Position numbers and translations under genes: made by a program
The notes under the pieces: model-generated
Databases searched by the model: none
What the model was told of the DNA's origin: nothing
Seen by the model: only the letters and a program-made list of their open reading frames with translations
Source: Paenibacillus woosongensis
GTDB lineage: Bacteria; Bacillota; Bacilli; Paenibacillales; Paenibacillaceae
Assembly: GCF_009725165.1 (NCBI RefSeq)
Contig: NZ_WNZW01000010.1
Location: forward strand, 62,001 to 126,000
Direction of reading: 5' to 3'
DNA length: 64,000 bases
In this document: piece after piece, positions 48,674 to 56,704 of the stretch
Layout of the letters: each line of letters starts with the position of its first letter
Position numbering within the stretch: the first letter of the stretch is position 1

Positions 48674-51532
48674 TTGGCCATTGAGAATATAGTCATTAAA
48701 GGCGCCAGGGCGCACAATTTAAAAAATATAGATATTACGATTCCGCGCGACAAGTTCGTGGTGCTAACCGGGCTCAGCGGATCAGGAAAATCCTCATTGG
48801 CATTCGACACGATTTATGCGGAAGGACAGCGCCGCTATGTAGAATCCCTTTCCGCCTATGCGCGCCAATTTTTGGGGCAGATGGAGAAACCGGATGTGGA
48901 TTCCATCGAAGGCTTGTCCCCGGCGATTTCAATCGACCAGAAGACGACGAGCCGGAACCCGCGCTCCACGGTAGGTACCGTGACGGAAATTTACGACTAT
49001 TTGCGCTTATTATTCGCCAGGGTTGGACATCCCCATTGTCCCGAACACGGCATCGAAATTACCTCGCAAACCGTAGAGCAGATGGTGGACCGGATTATGC
49101 AATATCCGGAGAGAACGAGGCTGCAGATTTTGTCGCCCGTCATTTCTGGCAAGAAGGGCGAGCATAAAAGCTTGTTCACGGAAATCGCCAAGCAGGGCTT
49201 CGTACGGGTGCGAGTCGACGGTGAGCAGCGTGACCTGTCCGAAAATATTGAGCTGGAGAAAAATAAGAAGCATTCGATCGAGGTGATCGTGGACCGGATC
49301 GTCATTAAGGAGGACGTGCGAAGCAGGCTGGCGGATTCGATCGAGACGGCTCTGAAAATGTCTGGGGGACAGCTGCTCGTCGACATCATCGGCCAGGAGG
49401 AGCTGCGGTTCAGCTCGAATTTTGCCTGCCCGATCTGCGGTTTCAGCATTGAGGAGCTGTCTCCGCGGATGTTCTCCTTTAACAGTCCGTTCGGCGCCTG
49501 TCCGGAATGTGACGGGCTTGGGGCGAAGATGATTATTGACCCCGATCTGCTCATACCGAATCCGAACAAGAGCATTGAAGAAGGCGCGTTCGAGGCTTGG
49601 GCGGGAAGCACGTCGAACTATTATCCGCAATTTCTCAAATCAGTGTGCGAGCATTACGATATTCCGCAGGACGTGCCGGTCAGCGAGCTGAATAAGGAGC
49701 AGATGGATACGCTGCTCTACGGCACGGGCAGCACCAAAGTCCGTTTCCGTTATACGAACGACTTCGGCATGAGCAAGGACGCCTTTGTCACGTTTGAAGG
49801 AATCGTACACAATTTGGAGCGCCGTTACCGGGAGACGTCTTCCGAAGGCATTCGCGAGTTTATTGAGGAATTCATGGGCTCCAAGCCGTGCGGGACTTGC
49901 AAGGGACATCGTTTGAAGAAGGAGAGCCTGGCAGTAACGATCAATGAACGGAACATGGCTTATGTGACCAGTCTGTCGATTGGAGAGGCACGGGCTTTCT
50001 TTGATAATCTGAGCTTAAGCGAGAAAGAGACGACGATTGCCCATATGATTCTCAAGGAAATCAACAGCCGTCTCGGCTTCCTGGTCAATGTCGGCCTCGA
50101 CTATTTGACAATGAGCCGCGCAGCGGGAACGTTGTCCGGAGGCGAAGCCCAGCGCATCAGACTTGCTACGCAGATCGGGTCGAGCCTGATGGGGGTACTT
50201 TATATTCTGGACGAGCCGAGCATCGGGCTGCATCAGAGAGACAACGACCGGCTCATTTCTACGTTGGCCCATATGCGCGATCTAGGCAACACGCTGATTG
50301 TCGTGGAGCATGACGAGGACACAATGATGGCTGCTGATTACATTATCGATATCGGCCCTGGCGCCGGCATGCATGGCGGACAGGTTGTCGCTCAAGGGAC
50401 GCCGCAGGAGGTAATGGACGATCCGAACTCTCTGACCGGCCAATACTTGAGCGGCAAGAGGTTTATTCCGGTTAATACGGAGCGCCGGAAGCCGAACGGC
50501 CGCTGGTTGGAAATCAAGGGCGCCAAGGAGAATAATCTTAAGAATATTAACGTGAAATTCCCAATTGGTGTGTTCAGCGCCGTGACGGGTGTGTCTGGAT
50601 CGGGGAAATCGACGCTCGTAAATGAAATTTTATATAAAACGCTCGCCCGCGATTTGAATCGCGCTAAGGTACGTCCGGGTCAATACCGGGAAATCAAAGG
50701 GCTGGAGCATGTCGAGAAGGTCGTTGATATTGACCAGTCGCCGATCGGCCGCACGCCGCGGTCGAACCCGGCAACGTATACAGGCGTATTTGATGATATT
50801 CGCGATCTGTTCTCCCAAACGACGGAAGCAAAGGTTCGCGGCTACAAGAAGGGGCGCTTCAGCTTCAACATTAAGGGAGGGCGCTGTGAGGCGTGCCGCG
50901 GAGACGGGATTATCAAGATCGAGATGCACTTCCTTCCGGATGTGTACGTGCCTTGTGAAGTATGTAAAGGAAAACGATACAATCGCGAGACGCTTGAAGT
51001 GAAGTACAAAGGCAAGAGCATTGCGGACGTGCTGGAAATGACGGTAGAAGTGGCAACGGACTTCTTCCAGAACATTCCGAAGATTCACCGCAAGCTGGAG
51101 ACTCTGCTTGATGTTGGGCTTGGCTACATCAAGCTGGGCCAGCCGGCGACGACGCTGTCCGGCGGGGAAGCCCAGCGGGTGAAGCTGGCTTCCGAGCTGT
51201 ATCGCCGGAGCACGGGCAAGACGATCTACATTTTGGACGAGCCGACGACCGGGCTGCATGTCGATGACATCGACCGCCTGCTCAAGGTGCTGCACCGGTT
51301 GGTTGATTCTGGCGAAACCGTGCTTGTGATCGAACATAATCTCGACGTGATCAAGACGGCGGATTATCTTATCGATCTAGGCCCCGAGGGGGGCAGCGGC
51401 GGCGGTACCATTATCGGCACAGGCACGCCGGAGGAGCTCGCCAAGAATGAGCAATCCTATACGGGGCGTTACCTGAAGCCGATCCTGGAGCGCGATACGA
51501 AGCGAACCCGGGAGCTGCAGCTTCAAGGCTGA
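48674..51532 (+). CDS. uvrA: Excinuclease ABC subunit A
   Basis: A 952-residue protein with two ABC modules. The first Walker A is [14 protein letters not shown]; the second is [14 protein letters not shown] near residue 640. Zinc fingers are [21 protein letters not shown]... and [19 protein letters not shown]...CEVCKG. Signature motifs [12 protein letters not shown] and [12 protein letters not shown] complete it. UvrA finds DNA damage and loads UvrB. The start is TTG 48674 with AAGGAG at 48658-48663. Confidence 0.98.
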   Translation: MAIENIVIKGARAHNLKNIDITIPRDKFVVLTGLSGSGKSSLAFDTIYAEGQRRYVESLSAYARQFLGQMEKPDVDSIEGLSPAISIDQKTTSRNPRSTVGTVTEIYDYLRLLFARVGHPHCPEHGIEITSQTVEQMVDRIMQYPERTRLQILSPVISGKKGEHKSLFTEIAKQGFVRVRVDGEQRDLSENIELEKNKKHSIEVIVDRIVIKEDVRSRLADSIETALKMSGGQLLVDIIGQEELRFSSNFACPICGFSIEELSPRMFSFNSPFGACPECDGLGAKMIIDPDLLIPNPNKSIEEGAFEAWAGSTSNYYPQFLKSVCEHYDIPQDVPVSELNKEQMDTLLYGTGSTKVRFRYTNDFGMSKDAFVTFEGIVHNLERRYRETSSEGIREFIEEFMGSKPCGTCKGHRLKKESLAVTINERNMAYVTSLSIGEARAFFDNLSLSEKETTIAHMILKEINSRLGFLVNVGLDYLTMSRAAGTLSGGEAQRIRLATQIGSSLMGVLYILDEPSIGLHQRDNDRLISTLAHMRDLGNTLIVVEHDEDTMMAADYIIDIGPGAGMHGGQVVAQGTPQEVMDDPNSLTGQYLSGKRFIPVNTERRKPNGRWLEIKGAKENNLKNINVKFPIGVFSAVTGVSGSGKSTLVNEILYKTLARDLNRAKVRPGQYREIKGLEHVEKVVDIDQSPIGRTPRSNPATYTGVFDDIRDLFSQTTEAKVRGYKKGRFSFNIKGGRCEACRGDGIIKIEMHFLPDVYVPCEVCKGKRYNRETLEVKYKGKSIADVLEMTVEVATDFFQNIPKIHRKLETLLDVGLGYIKLGQPATTLSGGEAQRVKLASELYRRSTGKTIYILDEPTTGLHVDDIDRLLKVLHRLVDSGETVLVIEHNLDVIKTADYLIDLGPEGGSGGGTIIGTGTPEELAKNEQSYTGRYLKPILERDTKRTRELQLQG

Positions 51533-51586
51533 TCAGCGATAGCCGAAGAGATTGGCAGGAGTACAGCATAGAGTTATATGGAATAA

Positions 51587-51627
51587 CCCTCTGAATCACT
51601 TTAAGTGGTTTAGGGGGCTTTTCTTTT
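51587..51627 (+). terminator. Terminator of uvrBA
   Basis: CCCTCTGAATCAC (51587-51599) pairs with GTGGTTTAGGGGG (51605-51617), with wobbles, around TTTAA, then TTTTCTTTT. Confidence 0.85.
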
Positions 51628-51805
51628 GTCTAAACTGTGAAAGTCAAGGAAAGTGGTTACTTTAATTCAGTAAACCACGCCAAAATATTGTCTAAATTGT
51701 GACAAATTCATTTTTTATTTGCTGTTCCCCTTGCATCCAAACCCTGGGGAAGATAACATATAGGGAGATGTGTATATACGTGATTTTTAAGAAGGGGGTT
51801 ACGGC

Positions 51806-52018
51806 ATGCGACTGCTCGCAGAAGCGGCAGAGAATACATCAAACTTCAACGGGTTCGATATTTTTATGCTGCTGTTTACAGTAATTATTTTTATCGGCGT
51901 GGTTCGGCTGATGGTCGCTCGTCCGAAGAAGAATTTGTTTGCAATCGGTTTCGGCATCATAAGTTTGCTCGTTTTCCTGGCATCGGATGCTGTGATGATT
52001 AGCGGCTGGTTTAAATAA
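51806..52018 (+). CDS. Small two-helix membrane protein of unknown function
   Basis: A 70-residue protein. Two hydrophobic segments (IFMLLFTVIIFIGVVRLMV and LFAIGFGIISLLVFLASDAVM) flank a short basic loop RPKKN. It resembles in size and layout small Bacillales membrane proteins such as the DUF2759 group, but I see no decisive motif. AAGGGGG sits 8 bases upstream of the ATG and a terminator follows, which supports a real gene. It is flanked by uvrA and a repeat array; function unknown. Confidence 0.7.
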   Translation: MRLLAEAAENTSNFNGFDIFMLLFTVIIFIGVVRLMVARPKKNLFAIGFGIISLLVFLASDAVMISGWFK

Positions 52019-52033
52019 ATACAAAATGAGCAG

Positions 52034-52071
52034 AAGACACTTTGTTTCGTTACGGGAACAGGGTGTTTTTT
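52034..52071 (+). terminator. Terminator of the small membrane protein gene
   Basis: AAGACACTTTGTTTCG pairs imperfectly (wobbles, one bulge) with CGGGAACAGGGTGT and is followed by TTTTTT. Confidence 0.75.
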
Positions 52072-52153
52072 CAATTTCATGTGAGATGAGAATTATGGAA
52101 GTCGGTACCCGTGTGTTTGGCAAGTGGAAGGAAGCATTCGCAGGTTAGCGTTG

Positions 52154-52449
52154 TCCGTTAGTCTATAAATCCGTAAGTCCGTAAATCCGTAAATCCGTAA
52201 GTTCGTAAGTCCATAAATCCGTAAATCCGTAAATCCGTAAATCGGTAAGTTCGTAAGTCCATAAATCCGTAAATCCGTAAGTTCGTAAGTTCGTAAGTTC
52301 GTAAGTTCGTAAGTTCGTAAGTTCGTAAGTTCGTAAGTTCGTAAGTTCGTAAGTTCGTAAGTTCGTAAGTTCGTAAGTTTGTAAGTCCGTAAGTTCGTAA
52401 ATCCGTAAGTTCGTAAGTCCGTAAGTCCGTAAGTCCGTAAGTCCGTTAC
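52154..52449. repeat. Eight-bp tandem repeat array
   Basis: About 37 uninterrupted 8-bp units, TCCGTAAR in the first part and TTCGTAAG in the middle, with rare TCCATAAA and TCGGTAAG variants. The phase is kept throughout. Blocks of five to six units are themselves repeated near the start, which suggests slippage or unequal exchange. No reading frame uses it. Then 52450-52552 holds 7-bp CCCCGTA repeats. Confidence 0.9.
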
Positions 52450-52552
52450 CCCGTCGCCCGTCGCCCGTACCCCGTACCCCGTACCCCGTAGCCCAATACC
52501 CCGTTAACCTGTTACCTGGTAGCCCGTTCGCCTGATACCTCCGATACCCCGA

Positions 52553-52741
52553 GTCTAACGAATCTCATTCACGTTATTTGTACATATTTGCGTTGATTCT
52601 GAATCTAACGAATGTCAGCCACGCTATTTGCGGTTTAACTGCTGTTTGGAGCGGTAATAGACTGAAATAACGTTCCCTGGATTCGTTACATTTTGAAAGG
52701 GGTGACTTTTCTACAAATAGCGGTTGTGAGATTTGTTAGAA
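52553..52741. repeat. Four-unit interspersed palindromic element, copy E4
   Basis: Direct units TCTAACGAATCTCA at 52554 and TCTAACGAATGTCA at 52604 (50 bp apart), each ending in a TTATTTG or CTATTTG word. Inverted units ending ATTCGTTA (52688) and ATTTGTTA (52738) follow, also 50 bp apart. Span 187 bp. Subfamily B, with 59613-59801 as the second copy. It lies beyond the 3' end of the broken cellulase gene, next to TCTCAGTC-like repeats (52745-52800). Confidence 0.8.
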
Positions 52742-52897
52742 AATCTCGGCCTCGGTCTCAGTCTCACTGCTCAGTCACGTTGCTCGGTCTCGGGGTTTGC
52801 AGGTTCAGAATCACAGTTTGCCTGCCGCTTGTGATCAGCAGTAATAAGTAATTGTCGCTGACGAAATGGTGAACGATTCGTCTCGAGGTTTTAGAAA

Positions 52898-54610
52898 TCA
52901 TTGACCGACCGGCAGCCATTCCAGCCAATCGATGACGATAGTGCCGCTTATGACCTCTATTTTTAAATCGAACTCTCCGCTGGAGGATATCGTTTGCTGC
53001 CCCGCCGAGATGATGCTCCAATCTTGTGAGGACACGTTGATGGTCTGGTGCCTATAACGATCCGTATGCACAACGAGTTCAGCAATCTCGTCGATACCCT
53101 CGTGAGTACCCTTGTCAGCACTCTCGGTCAAGGCGCGCAGCTTGATTTGCAGCGTGTAAGCGGCGGGAGACTCACACAAGAACGGGTATGCGACCCAATC
53201 TCCCGCAGTAAGTGTCACGCAGAGGCGATGCTCTTCGTTCCATTCCTCTTCCGGCTTCAAATGATAATTTGGCGTACCATCCTGGGCCATGAGGAACCCG
53301 ACGTGGATGCCGTCATCTGGACGAAATACGTTAGGCTGCTCCTTGGACGTTAAAGCTTGCAGGCCAGCTTGCTCTCTTTCGCTGTCAGCGGTGGCGCCCC
53401 AGCTAATGTTTTGGCCCCGATGACCATAATGCTCGGCAGGCATGCGAAGCGGCAGCTTACGCTGAACGGCTCGCAGCACGCCTGGGAGATAGTCGCAGTT
53501 GCCAAGCAGAATGTTGTCCAGGTATTCGTTAAGGATGGCTGCTGAAGCTGCTTGATCCGGTTTCTCGCCGCTGCCATCCACACAGTTCAAAATAAGATCC
53601 CAGTGATGTGGCCGGCGGATGGAGCAAGGGGAGTTAACTGTGTCGAGTTTTTTCCAGGTCCAGAAGTTCCATGAAATATGATGATCCTCATATAAACCAA
53701 AGGCTCCAGCATACCAGCCCAAGCTGTTCTCACCGCCTTCACCCATGTATATAGGCATGTTCAGCATTTCCCGCTTCTCTAAATAGGGGGCGATTCCTTC
53801 CTGGTCAGGACTGCTCCAGTACTTGTGGAATTGCAGCAAAAGATTGTCGTCGAACATATCTTCGGCGGTAAACATCGACCAGTCGGTTGCCTAATGGGCG
53901 CCTTCAATGATAATCATATGCTTGTCGTCGACCTCGCGGATCGCGGCGGTGATTTCCTTGTAGAGCGGCATGAGCTTGCCGTTATGCATGTTGAACCATT
54001 CCGGAAGCGGCTCGTTCAGCAGATCGTAGCCGCCGACGATCCATTCATCCTTATAACGGTCGGCTAGCATTCTCCACAGCTCGACGGTACGCCGCCAGTA
54101 ATCCTCGTTAGTGAACAGCTCCGGCTGATCATGTTCGGAGTCGTCGATATTCGCTCCCGTTTGCCCGCCTGGTGCTCCGTGCAGATCAAGGATGACGTAC
54201 AGGCTGTATTTTTTGCACCAGCCAATAAAACGATCGATTAAAGCGAGGGTATCCGGGTTGAATCTTACAGGATCGCCCTCCTCCAGCAGCCAGCGCGCAT
54301 TGATTGGCAGTCGAATGGAGTTCAAGCCCTCCGCAGCGATTTGGCGCACGTCATCCTCGGTTATAAACCGTTCGCGAAACGTAACCCAAAATTCCTTGGC
54401 AACGGCTTCTCCGATCAAGTCCGTGATGAGCTTCTCGATTCGTCTTGGCCGATCGGCGTTGGTCGGCGGGAACTTCCACATATAACCTTCCGGCAGCAGC
54501 CAGTTTCCCAGCCCCACGCCGCGCAGCAGCAGCTCCTGCCCGTCTCCGTTCACAATTCGCTGGCCTTCGGCACGCAAGTAGCCTTTTACCCGTCCATCGT
54601 CTCTGTACAT
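52898..54610 (-). pseudogene. GH5 cellulase-like gene interrupted by one in-frame amber codon
   Basis: ATG 54610 (MYRDDGRVKGYLRAEG, with GAAAGGTGTGA upstream) opens a GH5 domain: VGLGNWLLPEGYMWKF, the acid/base glutamate in DLLNEPLP, and later the nucleophile candidate in IYMGEGGEN. At 53893-53891 the frame hits TAG, exactly where the text reads EGAH-stop-ATDWSMF. A tryptophan (TGG) is expected, so a single G-to-A change explains it. The same frame then continues 327 codons to 52898, ending in a CBM6-like carbohydrate-binding region. Nothing else is broken. No signal peptide is seen, so it is probably cytoplasmic. Could be a recent nonsense mutation, a sequencing error or readthrough. Confidence 0.85.
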
Positions 54611-54806
54611 TGCTTGCTCACACCTTTCGGTTGAAGTTGAGGTAGTCAAAGTGGACATTCAGCCTTAATATAGTCCTAATTTTGCCGGTTTGGGTAGGTC
54701 TCGAATTTCGGGTACGATTTTTCGGGTGGAAGAGAAAAAGACTCCTGTATTCTACCGGAGCCAATGGTATAGACTATATTATTTTTATGTAAGCTAAGAA
54801 TAAGGA

Positions 54807-54842
54807 AACCCATCGCATAGGATTTGTTCCTAACGATGGGTT
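54807..54842 (-). terminator. Terminator after the peptide/regulator cassette
   Basis: AACCCATCG (54807-54815) pairs with CGATGGGTT (54834-54842), with TAGGA/TCCTA inside. On the minus strand it is followed by a T-rich stretch, 57 bp after the stop of the 39-codon ORF. Confidence 0.65.
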
Positions 54843-54898
54843 ATTTGATGCAATTTACTAATGTAACTGAGATGAACTATTAGGGTCAGGATTCAACT

Positions 54899-55018
54899 CT
54901 ACGTTCCGTGCAGTGCTGAATTGCTCGTTATTTTACTGTCTGATGAGTATTGGGTAGGAATAAATAAAGTAAATGCAAAGCTAGCTGTCAAAAGAAGTAA
55001 CAGGATTTTTTTCTTCAT
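54899..55018 (-). CDS. Candidate secreted signalling peptide precursor (39 aa)
   Basis: A short ORF read by hand. It begins MKKKILLLLL and continues with a hydrophobic segment to about residue 20, then a polar tail ending SNSALHGT before TAG. AAAAGGAG lies 9 bases upstream of the ATG, a perfect ribosome site placed inside the 3' end of the regulator gene. The ORF overlaps that gene by 38 bp in another frame. Length, basic start, Sec-like core and small polar C-terminus match Phr, PapR, NprX and AimP precursors, which are exported, trimmed to 5-10 residues and re-imported by Opp. The mature form is unknown. An in-frame ATG six bases upstream is possible but too close to the ribosome site. Confidence 0.7.
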   Translation of the reverse strand: MKKKILLLLLTASFAFTLFIPTQYSSDSKITSNSALHGT

Positions 55019-56372
55019 TCTCATAAACTCCTTTTACTATAGTTTTATATTTTAGCAAGGTTTCTTGGGATGCCATATCTCTATATCGTTCGAATAATCC
55101 CATACATTTAAGCATACACTTTTTGTTATTTATATAGGAGGATTTTTCAAGTCCTTTTAGCAAATTCACGAACCCCGCGGTGTAAATTTCCTTCTTAAGA
55201 TAATAGTAAGCTAAATTGTGTAATAATAGAGACAAAAGGTTTTCGCTATAATGGTTTTTGTTGATATCAACAGTCTTGTCCTTATTCACATAAGCTGCAA
55301 GTTCAGACTCAAAATGCTTAAGAATATGATCTACATTGAAATGGTATTGATTAGCTGCTTCCATAATATTAAATAAAGCTGGGATAAGTTCATTTTGTTC
55401 TTTTTCGATATATGCAACGTACTCTGGGAGTACACTGGTATCACCACACATTAGCTTAATCACATATGTATTGGCCTTTGCCCATTCCAGAAAGACACCT
55501 TTCCAGTGCCGGGTGTTCTCATCATCTTCTTTAACCCAGCTAAAATCAGCATAGTAGGAGGTATAGTGTAGTGCCTGCTTATAATCTCTTCGTGCATCAC
55601 AAACATCAGCGTGAAATAAGTTGGCCAATGCTATATATGTAAACAGCGGCCTGCTAGGTTTAGATTTTTCTTGAATCTTCACAGGTCGCGCCGTGAAGTA
55701 TAAAGTTCTGGCCAAATAACCCAGTCTGTTTGCTATCATTTCTACTTTATCCCACTGGTGTAAAAAACGGTATACATTTCCTAAGTCTCTCAAAGCATCT
55801 AATTGAACAAGTTCATCCAATCTTTCTACATAGGGCTCGAACAGAATAGCTGCTTTATAATTATCCTCTTGATTGCTTCCCAAGCGGATTGAAAATAGTC
55901 GATATTGGCAGAAGGCGAGCCGTTCTGAATGCTGATGCTTCTCGCTTAGAGCCACATTTTCAAACAATAGTTCTGCTGCTTTGCGCTTGTTCTGCTGGTA
56001 AAGGTCTTCCGCTACATCGAATAGAAGGGGAGAGTACATCAGATTATCCATTAACAAGCTGATCACTTGCTTCATACAGTCCAATTTATCGAGATCTGCA
56101 CAGCGGTATAAGAACGGCTTGAATCTTCGCCAGTTGGGAATGTTTTGGCTCAAATGGTCTTTAATATATTGCTCGTAAAAATATCCCTCAGGGTAATTCA
56201 TGACCCTTGTAAGGCGGTCCAAATGATCTACTGTTAATGTTTTGTTTTTATTTAATATGGAACTCAGTGTGCCTGCGTTAATATTGGAGCTACTTGCTAA
56301 TTTCCTTAGATTCATATTTTCCTGGTTCATGAAATCGACGATATGCTGGAGAACTGAAGATGTATAGCTCAT
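54981..56372 (-). CDS. HTH plus helical-repeat transcription regulator (RRNPP-like)
   Basis: A 463-residue protein. Residues 1-65 are an XRE-type HTH (LRKLASSSNINAGTLSSILNKNKTLTVDHLDRL). The other 400 residues are a continuous helical array with TPR-like pairs (AFCQYRLFSIRLGSNQEDNYKAAILFEPY, AYYYLKKEIYTAGFVNLLKGLEK). That layout is shared by NprR, PlcR, PrgX and AimR, which bind a short peptide in the TPR groove and so switch DNA binding. The start ATG 56372 has AAGGATG close upstream, better than ATG 56381 inside that site. AT-rich coding DNA. The peptide ORF overlaps its 3' end. Targets are unknown; the divergent U32 gene is a candidate. Confidence 0.75.
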   Translation of the reverse strand: MSYTSSVLQHIVDFMNQENMNLRKLASSSNINAGTLSSILNKNKTLTVDHLDRLTRVMNYPEGYFYEQYIKDHLSQNIPNWRRFKPFLYRCADLDKLDCMKQVISLLMDNLMYSPLLFDVAEDLYQQNKRKAAELLFENVALSEKHQHSERLAFCQYRLFSIRLGSNQEDNYKAAILFEPYVERLDELVQLDALRDLGNVYRFLHQWDKVEMIANRLGYLARTLYFTARPVKIQEKSKPSRPLFTYIALANLFHADVCDARRDYKQALHYTSYYADFSWVKEDDENTRHWKGVFLEWAKANTYVIKLMCGDTSVLPEYVAYIEKEQNELIPALFNIMEAANQYHFNVDHILKHFESELAAYVNKDKTVDINKNHYSENLLSLLLHNLAYYYLKKEIYTAGFVNLLKGLEKSSYINNKKCMLKCMGLFERYRDMASQETLLKYKTIVKGVYENEEKNPVTSFDS

Positions 56373-56482
56373 GCAAATCATCCTTCTTCAGTATTTCTTG
56401 TCAAACTGTAAGTGTTTAGAAAATGGAAAGGCCCTTGTCTTCGAAATATGTCTTTTTATTCTTTGATTTCTAGTATATTACA

Positions 56483-56511
56483 AATATAAACAATATTTGA
56501 TGATTGGTCAA
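56483..56511 (-). promoter_or_regulatory. SigA-type promoter of the regulator gene
   Basis: On the minus strand TTGACC (56511-56506) and TATATT (56488-56483) are 17 bp apart, giving a leader of about 105 nt. The 332-bp divergent gap 56373-56704 is AT-rich; I could not pick a clear plus-strand promoter in it. Confidence 0.55.
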
Positions 56512-56704
56512 TTCTATTTAATAAGATGTTTATATTATGTCATAATTTGATCTCAAGCTATACGAAAGAAGTTCATCCTTTGGAAGGGATTAAAGCTAGA
56601 GTCTGCAGGGAATGTCTGATAAAATAAATAAGTTATCGTCGTTTCAATTTAAATTTAAGGGAAATCAATATACGAGGGCCGCTCGGCCGCTCGGGGAGGA
56701 ATAT

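Noticed and set aside
52154-52449. CRISPR array
   Set aside because: The units are 8 bp and contiguous, with no unique spacers and no cas genes nearby.
54899-56372. Phage arbitrium (AimR/AimP) module
   Set aside because: The layout is similar, but no integrase, repressor or other phage gene is seen on either side.
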